Shown: positions 12,385 through 21,451 of the stretch, piece after piece | Layout of the letters: each line of letters starts with the position of its first letter | Position numbering within the stretch: position 1 is the stretch's first letter | Assembly: GCA_964641715.1 (NCBI GenBank) | Contig: CAZXMB010000031.1 | Span: 1-21,468, forward strand | Reading direction: 5' to 3' | DNA: 21,468 nt | Origin: CAZXMB01 sp964641715 | GTDB taxonomy: Bacteria; Desulfobacterota; BSN033; UBA1163 | Program-made: the position numbers and the translations under genes | Notes under the pieces: generated by a model | What the model was told of the DNA's origin: nothing | Database searches by the model: none | The model's input: only the letters and a program-made list of their open reading frames with translations

Positions 12385-15321
12385 TTGCATCCTATCATAA
12401 AAAATTTAGGGAAGATATTTTTAGATACTGACCGGGATGGAATGGCCGATACCGTAGATCTTCAAATTCACCTAAATCCTTCCTGTGCCAGTCCCGATGT
12501 TCTGAGCGCTGTGATGGACCTCTCCGCCTCCATAGGGTTTGAGACGATGGGATTGAATCTCCCAATCGTAACAGAAGGGATACGGATGAATTCTTCATTC
12601 AAACATCACCTCCATATCGGGCTCAATCATGAACTTAAAGAAAAATATCAAAAAAATATTATAAATACTTATTATTTAACAGGAAATAATGAATTATCAT
12701 TAGCCAACTCTATCAGGGACTTTGCCTTATCTCTGATCTTGAAACATGGAAGGTTAAGTAAAAAAATTGTCACAGAGAGATTTTCGAGGAGAAAAGGGTT
12801 CCAGCTTTTCAACCCGTTTTCAAATGAAGGATTCTATGGGATTTCTATTAAAAATCTTTTAACATTCTTCCTCCCCTATAAGATTCTACTGTTCAGTCAT
12901 TTAAGACAGGGAACGGCAGTGGAGGCGGTAAATTTCACTGCCCGATTAGGGCTTGAAAGCCTCCATCTGTCCTTACCCCTTACTTTCTCCCTATCCTTAA
13001 AGCCTGATCATAAGAAACCTTTAATTTATATCGGAAAGAAAGAAGATTTGAGACAGATTGGCATTAAAAAATTTTACGGTCATTTTTGTTCTCAATGGGA
13101 TTCGGGAATATTCTTGGTTCCAACTGAAAGGAAGATTCCGGATATATTGATATGCGGAGAAGAAGCAGGCCTTCAAAAAATCCTCAGATACCTGAGTGCC
13201 CTTCCAACCGATTTAAAAGGGCCGGAGGACCCAATTTCAAAAGAGATCAAAAGATTTGCAGAAGGTTTAACAAAATTCATCTCAAAGAAACCGTTTCGCT
13301 CTTCCCCCTTTCCCAAAAAGATTGTGCGAAGTTATTCGTTGAAAGATGAAAAAAAGGAGATCATCGGGATACTGGAGAGGGGATTAAAGAAGATTCCGCC
13401 CGTGGCAGAACCATTAGAGATTGAGGTGAGGATTACACAACCAGAGAGGGGAAGGAAAAGATTTGCGGGTGAACTCAAGAAATTATTAAGAAATCTGGGA
13501 ATCACTCCAAGAAAGATTCAACTCACAGTTTTAAATGCCTATAAACCGGGATTGAGCTGGATGAAAGAAGTTGTTTTAAAAGAGGTTTATGTAAAAAAGG
13601 CAGACAGGGTGGAAATCACATTCAAACCGTTCAGAGAGAAGGGATTGGAAGAGCCCATTCGATGGCTCCAGGAGATCTATCCCATTGATGAGATATTTGC
13701 CAGGAAATTAGGCATATTAAAAGAAAAGATCCAATTTAAAAGAGATTCGAGAATTAAAGAAGTCTACAGGGTTCGTGCATGGCGAAGGGGAAAGAAGATT
13801 TACAGGAGTGGGTTTTCACCCAAATGGGGGAAGATGGACTATCTCATTTCATTTCCCGGGATGGGGAAAGTTCATCCCTGTACAGGATGGATCAGTGTGA
13901 AGATAGATGGGAAGGAAGTTATTGGCCAGGAGGTAAGAACCGGAATTGAACAGATCTGGGAGGTCTATCAGAAAGAGATTCTCCCTCTTATTGAGAAAGA
14001 AGCTGATCATGTTCTTTTAGAAAAGAAAACTGAGCCCCAATATTCTATCTTTGAAGAACTCCGTTTCGATGTCTATTTTAATTACCCGATGGAGAAATTG
14101 GGCGTGGATGAAGAGCGTATCTCACCTCTGGAGGCCCTCCATGAAGATCTTTATTTTGTTACTTTAGATTATTTCTCTAATTATTTGAAGAGAAAAGGAA
14201 TTATAAAAAATTCCCCAGGCAGAATCCTCCCTATCATTCGCCCTAATTATCAGAGGGGGAAAGGCAGGATTAAATTTACTTTAACCCATCGCCCTGAGGG
14301 AATTTCTGATAAATATGGAATCTCCCTCAATGGGATTGCCTTCAGAGGGTCAGAGATTTTAGCTGATCTATTGATTGAGTCAGGACATAGAGTGAATTCC
14401 GGCGGATTGAGAGATCGGATCAGGTCTTATCAGAATCGGAGGAATGGAGGTTTCAGGATCGAAAAGGTTTTTAAGGAGAAAAGGCCCGGAAAGGGGTTAA
14501 GAATCATTACCGCCGGTTCGGATTTGATGGGGAAGAAGTTTCCTGAGCATAAAGGGAAGCCTAAACCCGTTGATATTCCGATGGAAAGGCCAATCGGGTA
14601 CCGGGAGGGTTTGAATCTGGTCCGTTCTTTAGAAGGAGTTCCTGGAGTCCATATCGTCAACGAAGGGACCTCTTCAGGAGGACTTTCCATCTATTCCATC
14701 GAACACTCTTATCCATGCTCCGCTTCTTTTGTTTCTCACATGAAAAGAGCGGCCTTGAGACCTACCTTTTTCATCAACTGCCGTCACCATGCCAATGAGA
14801 TCTCGAGCACGAATGCAGGGTTGAAGTTATCCTATCTCCTTGCCACTCAGCCTGACCTTCGAAGGTTGTTAAAGAGGGTCAATGTGGTGATCAATCCGAT
14901 GGAGAATGTAGATGGGGTCGATATTTTAGAAAAGATGCTAAGGCTGGCCCCGGGTGACAAACTTCATGCGGGGCGATATAATCGAGCAGGCCGGGAATAT
15001 TACGGTGAATATTTTAATCCCGAAACTCCATTCGGGGAGGCAAAAGTAAAAGCAGATATCTGGAGGCGATGGCTTCCGGATATCTGCGCGGATGATCATG
15101 GGTTTCCGTCCCATGAATGGGAACAGCCCTTTTCAGGTTACTCACCATTTCATTTTAGAGAATGGTGGATCCCCAGGACCTTTTTCTTTTTTTATCTCCC
15201 TTTTCTTGAGGAAAGGAAAAGATCATTGAAGAGAATCCGTTCCGAAGAGTTTGGGAGGCGGATCTGGTCCTCAATTCTCAGAGAGAAGGAGATCGTCAAA
15301 CGGAATCAAACCTTTTCTGAT
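12385..15321 (+). CDS. Very large M14-family zinc carboxypeptidase-like protein (3' end lost in gap)
   Basis: 979 residues are visible before the assembly gap. The M14 peptidase domain is at the end: HHANE at 801-805 gives zinc ligands H802 and E805, NPMENVDG at 837-844 is the substrate-binding NPxxNxDG region, and DDHGFPSHEW at 903-912 supplies the third ligand, H905. The catalytic Glu region is not seen and would lie in the gap. Residues 14-22 (DTDRDGMAD) form a DxDxDG calcium-type loop. The roughly 750-residue stretch before the peptidase domain is basic and I do not recognise it. There is no signal peptide. TTG start with AGGAGG upstream; no nearby ATG fits. The sequence is visibly more AT-rich (Lys/Ile/Leu codons AAA, ATT, TTA) than the dpp genes. 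The dpp neighbourhood suggests a role in peptide breakdown. Confidence 0.8.
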
Positions 15322-15421
15322 NNNNNNNNNNNNNNNNNNNNNNNNNNNNNNNNNNNNNNNNNNNNNNNNNNNNNNNNNNNNNNNNNNNNNNNNNNNNNNN
15401 NNNNNNNNNNNNNNNNNNNNN
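15322..15421. other. Assembly gap of 100 N
   Basis: Exactly 100 undefined bases, the usual placeholder for a gap of unknown size. The true gap must hold at least the end of the M14 gene and the first ~110 codons (with signal peptide) of the binding protein, so it is probably well over 300 bp. Reading frames that run through the N run are artefacts. Confidence 0.98.
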
Positions 15422-16663
15422 AACGCCGTCAAAGTCTCTTTCGATCGGGTCATTGATAAAAACCATCCCTTCCATAAGTACGGGACATGGAGATACCCGG
15501 CACTGGGGTTGGGACCGGTCAAGGAAGTGAGGGTGATTGACGACTTTACGGTTGCTTTAAGAACAGAAAAACCCTACGCCCCTCTGGTTGCGAACTTAGC
15601 CCTCTGGCTCTGTCCCATTCTCTCTCCTGCGGCCATTGAGAAATATAAGGGGGATATTGGTAGAAATCCTGTCGGGACAGGCCCTTTTAAATTTGTCAAA
15701 TGGATCAAGGATGACCAGATCATTGTGGAAAGAAACGAGGAGTATTGGGGTCAAAAGCCTCATTTGGATCGAATCATCCTAAAAGCCATCCCTGAGGTTT
15801 CGGCCCGCTTCATGGCCCTTCAGACAGGAGCGGTGGATATTGCCGATGACCTCGATCCCGATTCCATCCAGATGGCCAAGGGCAATCCAAACTTTAAGGT
15901 GATCGAACAGCCCAGCGTCAATGTCGGCTATCTGGCCATGAACACGAAGAAACCGGTCCTCAGCAATAAGTTAGTCCGGCAGGCGATCAGCCATAGCATT
16001 GACAAACAGACGATCATCAAGACGATCTTCAGAGGACTGGCCATTCCAGCGAAGAGCCCGTTTGCTCCGAGCATCTGGGGATACAATTATAAGATTATGG
16101 ATTATGATTACAATGTCCAGAAAGCGAAAGAACTCCTTGCCGGGGCAGGGTACCCGAAAGGTTTTGATATTGAACTCTGGGCCATGCCGGTTTCAAGAGG
16201 CTATATGCCGGAGCCGGTGAAGACCGCAGAATTGATCCAGGGATATTTGGCGGCGGTCGGCATCAATGCCAAGATTGTTCGCCACGAATGGGGCGTTTAT
16301 CTGGATAAGACGATGAAAGGGGAACACGATCTATGTATGCTCGGCTGGCTCGGTGGGAATGCCGATCCGGATAATTTCCTTTACGGACTTCTTCACTCAG
16401 ACAATTCGAAGCCGCCGGCGGCCAATATCGCCTTCTGGCAAAATCCGGAGTTCGATCGACTGGTCAAAGAGGCTCAGGGCCTTTTTGGAAAAGAGAAAAG
16501 GGCACCTCTTTATTTGAAGGCACAGGAGATCTTCCATGAAGAAGTCCCCTGGGTTCCTCTGGCCCATTCCACGATCGTCCGAATCTATAATAAAAAATTG
16601 CACGATGTTCCATTAAGGCCCAATGGGCTGAATTCATTCCAGATGATCTGGAAGGAGAAATAA
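15422..16663 (+). CDS. dppA: Peptide ABC transporter, substrate-binding protein (5' end lost in gap)
   Basis: 413 visible residues of an SBP_bac_5 family periplasmic receptor for di- or oligopeptides. The fragment starts at a point (NAVKVSFDRV) that in full-length relatives lies about 100-115 residues in, so the signal peptide and start are missing. Diagnostic features: NPVGTGPFKFVKW, VERNEEYWGQKPHLDRI, YLAMNTKKPVLSNKLVRQAI and GWLGGNADPDNFLYGLLHS. It begins the dpp operon with the permease genes 51 bp downstream. Related proteins bind dipeptides, oligopeptides, nickel or glutathione; peptide is the default reading. Confidence 0.92.
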   Translation, partial: NAVKVSFDRVIDKNHPFHKYGTWRYPALGLGPVKEVRVIDDFTVALRTEKPYAPLVANLALWLCPILSPAAIEKYKGDIGRNPVGTGPFKFVKWIKDDQIIVERNEEYWGQKPHLDRIILKAIPEVSARFMALQTGAVDIADDLDPDSIQMAKGNPNFKVIEQPSVNVGYLAMNTKKPVLSNKLVRQAISHSIDKQTIIKTIFRGLAIPAKSPFAPSIWGYNYKIMDYDYNVQKAKELLAGAGYPKGFDIELWAMPVSRGYMPEPVKTAELIQGYLAAVGINAKIVRHEWGVYLDKTMKGEHDLCMLGWLGGNADPDNFLYGLLHSDNSKPPAANIAFWQNPEFDRLVKEAQGLFGKEKRAPLYLKAQEIFHEEVPWVPLAHSTIVRIYNKKLHDVPLRPNGLNSFQMIWKEK

Positions 16664-16714
16664 GATCGAGACCGTGTCCGTAACATGCGTCCGTGAATAA
16701 TGGTGTAAAGATTA

Positions 16715-17728
16715 TTGACTCAATTCATTTCAAGACGGTTATTCCACCTCATTTTTATTCTCATCGGGGTCTCCATCTTGGTCTTTTTGATGCTCCGGCT
16801 AATTCCCGGAGACCCCGCCCACCTTCTTTTAGGAGAATTCGCCTCACCCCAGGATGTTGCGAGAATTCGTGAGCAGCTTGGTCTGGATGGATCCTATCCC
16901 TTTCAATACTGGATCTATTTAAAGAATCTGTTCGGGGGAGACATGGGGATTTCGATCCGTTCCAATCTCCCGGTTTCCCAGGAGATATTTGACCGGTTTC
17001 TCGCCACGGTTGAACTTTCAGTGGTTGCCATGTTCATTTCGAGTTTCATCGGGATCATGGCAGGGGTGATTTCCTCTGTTCGAAAATATTCCATCTTTGA
17101 CTACGGCTCGATGGTGATGGCCCTGGCAGGGATTTCAATGCCCATCTTCTGGCTGGGTTTGATGCTCATGTATCTCTTTGCGGTCAAATTAGGAGTTCTG
17201 CCCATGATGGGTCGTTTTACAATGGGGATGGATTATCATCCCATCACGGGTCTGGTTACCCTGGATAGCCTCTTCAAAGGGGATATGGTTCTCTTTCTTA
17301 ATTCCCTGAAACATCTCATCCTCCCGGCCTTTACGTTAGCGACGATTCCCATGGCGATCATCGCGAGGATGACCCGATCGAGCATGCTGGAGGTGATGTC
17401 AAAGGACTATATCCGGACCGCCCGTGCCAAGGGATTGAGTTATCACCGGGTGATCTTTCAGCATGCCCTGAAGAACGCATTTCTCCCCATTCTCACTGTG
17501 ATCGGCCTCAACTTTGGTCTCCTACTCGGAGGAGCAGTATTGACGGAGACCATTTTTTCTTGGCCGGGACTGGGCCGATATGTGGTGGACTCTCTTTTAG
17601 CAAGGGATTATCCTGCTGTTCAGGGATGCATTCTTTTCTTTGCGGTGATCATGGTGATCGTGAACTTGATCGTGGATATTCTCTACTTCTATCTTGACCC
17701 AAGGTTGAGGATCGATGGAAAAGGTTGA
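16715..17728 (+). CDS. dppB: Peptide ABC transporter, permease DppB
   Basis: 337 residues, BPD_transp_1 family with the DppB/OppB N-terminal region. ISRRLFHLIFILIGVSILVF is the first transmembrane helix, PGDP at 31-34 follows, and the EAA-type coupling loop reads DYIRTARAKGLSYHRVIFQH. The C-terminal third contains GLLLGGAVLTETIFSWPGLG. The start is TTG: an in-frame TAA stands three codons upstream and the family N-terminus begins here. Ribosome site weak. Overlaps dppC by 14 bp. Confidence 0.95.
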   Translation: MTQFISRRLFHLIFILIGVSILVFLMLRLIPGDPAHLLLGEFASPQDVARIREQLGLDGSYPFQYWIYLKNLFGGDMGISIRSNLPVSQEIFDRFLATVELSVVAMFISSFIGIMAGVISSVRKYSIFDYGSMVMALAGISMPIFWLGLMLMYLFAVKLGVLPMMGRFTMGMDYHPITGLVTLDSLFKGDMVLFLNSLKHLILPAFTLATIPMAIIARMTRSSMLEVMSKDYIRTARAKGLSYHRVIFQHALKNAFLPILTVIGLNFGLLLGGAVLTETIFSWPGLGRYVVDSLLARDYPAVQGCILFFAVIMVIVNLIVDILYFYLDPRLRIDGKG

Positions 17729-18548
17729 TGCCTTTATTGAGATAAGAAGAAATAAAACGGCGATGATCGGGCTGGTGCTCATCGGCCTTCTGCTCCTTCT
17801 TGCCATCATCGGGCCATGGATTTCCCCCCATCACCCTTTAACTCCGGATCCTATCAACCGATTAAAGGGACCGTCCTGGGCTCATCCCTTTGGAACCGAT
17901 AGCCTGGGCCGTGATATCCTCAGCCGCGTCATCTATGGAAGCAGGATCTCGATCATCATTGGTCTGATTGCGGTCTCAATCTCTCTGGTTCCAGGAGCGA
18001 TCCTGGGCCTTCTCTCGGGTTTCTACGGAAGGAGGGTGGATGAACCCATCATGAGGCTGATGGATATCATGCTGGCTTTTCCAGCAATCCTCCTGGCTAT
18101 CTTCATCACGGCCATTTTGGGGCCCAGCTTATTGAACACGATGATTGCCGTGGGAATTGTCTATATCCCTCATTACGCCAGGATCGTGCGAAGCTCTGTC
18201 CTTTCTCTGAAAGAACAGCTCTTTGTTCAGGCCGTAAGGTCTTTGGGCGGGGGCAATCTCCGAATTATTGCTCTCCATATCTTTCCTAATACCATCCCTC
18301 CGATCATTGTCTATGCGACCTTAGGGATGGGAACTGCTGTCCTGCAGGCAGCCGCCCTGGGATTTTTAGGACTCGGGGCCCAGCCTCCCACACCGGAGTG
18401 GGGGGCCATGCTCAGTGAGGGAAGGCAATATATTCAGAATGCCCCTCATGTAGCAGCCTTTCCAGGGGTAGCGATCTTCACTTTGGTACTGGGTTTTAAC
18501 CTCTTCGGAGATGGACTGAGGGATGTTCTGGATCCGAGCCTGAGATAA
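17715..18548 (+). CDS. dppC: Peptide ABC transporter, permease DppC
   Basis: 277 residues, the expected length. RRNKTAMIGLVLIGLLLLLA is the first helix. HPFGTDSLGRDILSR at 57-71 is the DppC/OppC signature. The coupling loop includes LFVQAVRSLGGGNLRIIALH and the end is the standard FGDGLRDVLDPSLR. It begins inside dppB, so the two membrane subunits are coupled. A 146-bp repeat-rich spacer separates it from dppD. Confidence 0.96.
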   Translation: MEKVDAFIEIRRNKTAMIGLVLIGLLLLLAIIGPWISPHHPLTPDPINRLKGPSWAHPFGTDSLGRDILSRVIYGSRISIIIGLIAVSISLVPGAILGLLSGFYGRRVDEPIMRLMDIMLAFPAILLAIFITAILGPSLLNTMIAVGIVYIPHYARIVRSSVLSLKEQLFVQAVRSLGGGNLRIIALHIFPNTIPPIIVYATLGMGTAVLQAAALGFLGLGAQPPTPEWGAMLSEGRQYIQNAPHVAAFPGVAIFTLVLGFNLFGDGLRDVLDPSLR

Positions 18549-18551
18549 AAA

Positions 18552-18685
18552 TTCTAAATACGAAGCACGAAATTCGAAACAAGCACGAATCTCAAATATA
18601 CAAATAACCTAAACAAATAAAAATAGTTTTTAAATTTGAATTTGGGATTTGTTTCGAGTTTCGATATTCGAGATTCGGGTTTAAG
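18552..18685. repeat. Imperfect long palindrome between dppC and dppD
   Basis: TCGAAACAA at 18574-18582 pairs with TTGTTTCGA at 18649-18657, and CGAATCTC at 18586-18593 pairs with GAGATTCG at 18670-18677; further weaker complementarity lies around them. The AAATACGAAGCACGAAATTC text resembles dispersed intergenic repeats of environmental genomes. It lies within the operon and fills the whole spacer. Confidence 0.6.
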
Positions 18686-18697
18686 GGTTTGTGATTG

Positions 18698-19672
18698 ATG
18701 AATAACCCATTATTACAGATCCAAGGGCTCAAGACCTGCTTCTTCACGAGAAAGGGTGTTGTGAAGGCAGTGGATGGAGTTGACCTCAGGATTAATGAAG
18801 GGGAGACTCTTGGTCTGGTGGGGGAGTCGGGATGCGGGAAAACAGTGACCGCCCTTTCCATCATGCGTCTGATCCCGGAACCGATCGGCCGGATCGTTGA
18901 AGGATCGATACTCTTTGACGGGATCGATCTTGCTAAAGCCACCGAGTCGGAGATGAGAAGGATAAGGGGGAATCGAATCTCCATGATCTTTCAGGAACCA
19001 ATGACCTCTCTCAATCCCGTGTTTAAAGTAGGTTTTCAAATTGCGGAGGCCATTCAAATCCACCAGGAGGTTTCATCCAGAGAGGCATGGGAACGCAGTA
19101 TCGAGATGCTACGCATGGTGGGGATCCCATCTCCGGAATCGAGGGTCAATGAGTATCCCCATCAGATGAGCGGAGGGATGAGGCAGAGGGTCATGATTGC
19201 GATGGCCCTCTCCTGTCGTCCCAAATTGATGATCGCCGATGAACCGACCACTGCCCTCGATGTGACGATTCAGGCTCAAATTCTCGATCTGGTCAACCGA
19301 TTAAAGGAAAGGGTGGGTTCCTCCATTCTTTTGATCACACACAACCTTGGAGTGGTGGCGGAAGTGGCCCAGTATGTCGGGGTGATGTATGCAGGTTATA
19401 TCGTTGAATATGGAGATGTATTATCCCTTTTTAAAAACCCGAAACATCCCTATACGATCGGGCTTTTCCAATCCATCCCGAAGAAGAGAGGGGCTGGAAG
19501 AAGAGAGAGGCTTCAGGTGATTCCCGGGCTTGTGCCGGACCTTCTCGGACTGCCCATTGGATGTAAATTCCAGGATCGCTGCCCCCGGGTGTTTAGAAGG
19601 TGCAAAGAGGAATCCCCCGGTTTACTTGAAATTGAACCAGGCCATCAGGTGAGGTGCTGGCTTTATGGATGA
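18698..19672 (+). CDS. dppD: Peptide ABC transporter, ATP-binding protein DppD
   Basis: 324 residues. Walker A GESGCGKT at 42-49, Q-loop Q99 (MIFQEPMTSLNP), signature MSGGMRQ at 157-163, Walker B LMIADEP at 177-183, H215. The C-terminal oligo_HPY region has four cysteines (C289, C295, C302, C320), the arrangement that holds an iron-sulfur cluster in characterised Dpp/Opp ATPases. The ATG at 18698 is preferred over the TTG one codon earlier. Its end overlaps dppF by 8 bp. Confidence 0.96.
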   Translation: MNNPLLQIQGLKTCFFTRKGVVKAVDGVDLRINEGETLGLVGESGCGKTVTALSIMRLIPEPIGRIVEGSILFDGIDLAKATESEMRRIRGNRISMIFQEPMTSLNPVFKVGFQIAEAIQIHQEVSSREAWERSIEMLRMVGIPSPESRVNEYPHQMSGGMRQRVMIAMALSCRPKLMIADEPTTALDVTIQAQILDLVNRLKERVGSSILLITHNLGVVAEVAQYVGVMYAGYIVEYGDVLSLFKNPKHPYTIGLFQSIPKKRGAGRRERLQVIPGLVPDLLGLPIGCKFQDRCPRVFRRCKEESPGLLEIEPGHQVRCWLYG

Positions 19673-20630
19673 AACATTGGTAGAAGTCAAAGGTTTAAAG
19701 AAATATTATCCCATCTGGAGGGGATTTTTTTCAAAAAGGCCTGCCCTGGTCAAGGCAGTGGATGGGGTGGATCTCACGATCAGAAAGGGCGAGACGCTGG
19801 GCCTAGTGGGGGAGAGCGGTTGCGGAAAATCAACACTGGGCCGGCTCATTTTAAGGCTTGAGGATCCGGATGAGGGAGCAGTTCAATTCGAGGGGAAGGA
19901 TATCCTCGGCCTCGAAGCGGATGAGCTTCGAAAGCTCAGGAGAGAGATTCAGATCATCTTTCAGGACCCCTATTCGTCCCTCAATCCGAGGAAGAGGGTG
20001 GATTCCATCATTGGCGAACCCTTAATCATTCATGGAATAAAGAAGGGAGAGGAGTTGGAAGACAGGGTGATCCAATTGATGAAGGTGGTGGGTCTGAGGG
20101 CCGAACAGAGATTCCTTTACCCCCATCAGTTCAGTGGTGGCCAGCGTCAGAGGATCGGGATCGCCAGGGCCATTGCGCTTCAACCCAAATTGGTCATTGC
20201 TGACGAACCGGTCTCAAGCCTCGATGTTTCCATTCAGGCTCAGATTGTCAATCTTCTTCAGGACCTCCAATTGGAATTCGGTCTCACTTACCTATTCATC
20301 TCCCACGATTTGAATTTGATCGAGTATATTTCTGATTGGGTGGCAGTGATGTATCTCGGCAAGATCGTGGAGTGGGCAAAACAAGAAGTAATTTATGAAA
20401 ATCCCATCCATCCCTATTCAGAAGCCCTATTATCGGCGAATCCAACGATTGATCCGCTGACGAAGAGACAGCGAATCCTCCTCGAAGGAGATGTCCCCGG
20501 CCCGATCAATCCGACATCGGGGTGCCGTTTCCATACCCGATGTCCACTTCGAATCGATCTTTGTGAACAAAAGGAACCCCCCCTGACGCGGAGGCCGAAT
20601 GGTTCACTTGTGGCCTGCCATGTGAGATGA
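19665..20630 (+). CDS. dppF: Peptide ABC transporter, ATP-binding protein DppF
   Basis: 321 residues, second ATPase of the importer. Walker A GESGCGKST at 49-57, Q-loop in IIFQDPYSSLNPRKRV (Q100), signature FSGGQRQ at 156-162, Walker B LVIADEP at 176-182, H214. Four C-terminal cysteines (C287, C293, C300, C318) match those of DppD. The ATG sits inside the last codons of dppD. The PIWRGFFSKRPALVKAVDGV region at 16-35 is the usual DppF/OppF N-terminal insertion. Last gene of the operon; a perfect palindrome follows. Confidence 0.96.
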   Translation: MDETLVEVKGLKKYYPIWRGFFSKRPALVKAVDGVDLTIRKGETLGLVGESGCGKSTLGRLILRLEDPDEGAVQFEGKDILGLEADELRKLRREIQIIFQDPYSSLNPRKRVDSIIGEPLIIHGIKKGEELEDRVIQLMKVVGLRAEQRFLYPHQFSGGQRQRIGIARAIALQPKLVIADEPVSSLDVSIQAQIVNLLQDLQLEFGLTYLFISHDLNLIEYISDWVAVMYLGKIVEWAKQEVIYENPIHPYSEALLSANPTIDPLTKRQRILLEGDVPGPINPTSGCRFHTRCPLRIDLCEQKEPPLTRRPNGSLVACHVR

Positions 20631-20637
20631 AAAGGTT

Positions 20638-20673
20638 CTGCACCTAAAATTGCGATCGCAATTTTAGGTGCAG
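20638..20673. repeat. Perfect 36-bp palindrome between convergent genes
   Basis: CTGCACCTAAAATTGCGA at 20638-20655 and its exact reverse complement at 20656-20673, with no spacer, centred on GCGATCGC. As RNA it makes a strong hairpin starting 7 bp after the dppF stop and could stop transcription from both sides. It lacks the T-run of a textbook intrinsic terminator, so a protein-binding site is an alternative. Confidence 0.75.
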
Positions 20674-20734
20674 ATTCAAAATTAAGGAATTTAATGTTTA
20701 AAAGAGGTGAATGCGGAGTAGGGTGGTATGATTT

Positions 20735-21388
20735 TCATTCAATCCATCTGACAAATGTTTCTAAGCTATCTCTATAAGATTTGAAGCGATTAATGGGACT
20801 TTTTTCATCCGGATAACCTAAGGCCAAGCCGACCACCACCTTTTTATTTTCCGGGATGTTGAGGAGGTCTTTGATCTCATCTTCGTAGGCCGTAATCAAA
20901 CCGACTGGACAGGTGCCTAACCCAGAGGCATGGGCGGAGAGGATCAAATATCCCAGTGCCAGCCCAATATCCACCAGACGCCCATTGGGTAAGGAGTCAT
21001 CGAGACAGAGTAAAATGGCCACCGGGGCTCCGTAGAAATGGCAACTCCCTTCATTGATAAATTGATTGGAATCAACTCCCATCTCTTCAAAGAAGGGCTG
21101 CATCAGCTCAAGGGTTTTTGCCCCTCTTTTGGCAAGGGTTTTGGGGAGGGGTTTGACATTTCCGGGACTGCAGGAGATCTGTTTTTCCTTATAAGCCTTG
21201 ATCAGTTTTCTGCTCAACCTCTCTCTTTCTTCCCCGGTGACGACAATGAATTCCCAGGGTTGAAGATTGATGGCAGAGGGTGAAAGAATCGAAAGCTTCA
21301 GGATCTCTTCAACCCTTTCTCTTGGAATCAGATCAGGCTTAAAAGCCCTGATGCTCTTTCTTTCTCGAATCGCTTTGATCAAATCCAT
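20735..21388 (-). CDS. Nitroreductase-family flavoprotein
   Basis: 217 residues from the ATG at 21388, which has a good ribosome site (GGAGGA, 8-nt spacing). A TTG 63 bases further up is open but adds an unlikely N-terminus. The Nitroreductase fold is shown by ERKSIRAFKPDLIP (phosphate-binding Arg residues of FMN), SPSAINLQPWEFIVV (FMN/substrate site) and SAHASGLGTCPVGLI in the second half. Family members use NAD(P)H to reduce nitro compounds, quinones or enones; the physiological substrate cannot be told. Transcribed toward dppF, from a candidate promoter at the window edge. Confidence 0.9.
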   Translation of the reverse strand: MDLIKAIRERKSIRAFKPDLIPRERVEEILKLSILSPSAINLQPWEFIVVTGEERERLSRKLIKAYKEKQISCSPGNVKPLPKTLAKRGAKTLELMQPFFEEMGVDSNQFINEGSCHFYGAPVAILLCLDDSLPNGRLVDIGLALGYLILSAHASGLGTCPVGLITAYEDEIKDLLNIPENKKVVVGLALGYPDEKSPINRFKSYRDSLETFVRWIE

Positions 21389-21422
21389 CGAAAAAGTCCT
21401 CCGTAAAAAAGAATGATACTTG

Positions 21423-21451
21423 ACATTAAATGAAACTGCCGTTATTTTCAA
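21423..21451 (-). promoter_or_regulatory. Candidate promoter for the nitroreductase gene
   Basis: Minus strand TTGAAA (complement of 21446-21451) and TAATGT (complement of 21423-21428) with 17 bp between. The -10 is a poor match, so this is tentative. Confidence 0.3.

Noticed and set aside
15251..16663. Frames reading through the N run as M14-to-dppA fusions
   Set aside because: The gap length is arbitrary, so continuity of frame across it is meaningless.
20652..20659. GCGATCGC as a cyanobacterial HIP1 signature
   Set aside because: Only a single copy was noticed, at the centre of a palindrome; the rest of the window does not look cyanobacterial.
21389..21451. TTG start adding 21 residues to the nitroreductase
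   Set aside because: The ATG at 21388 has a good ribosome site and the standard family N-terminus; the upstream TTG overlaps the candidate -35.
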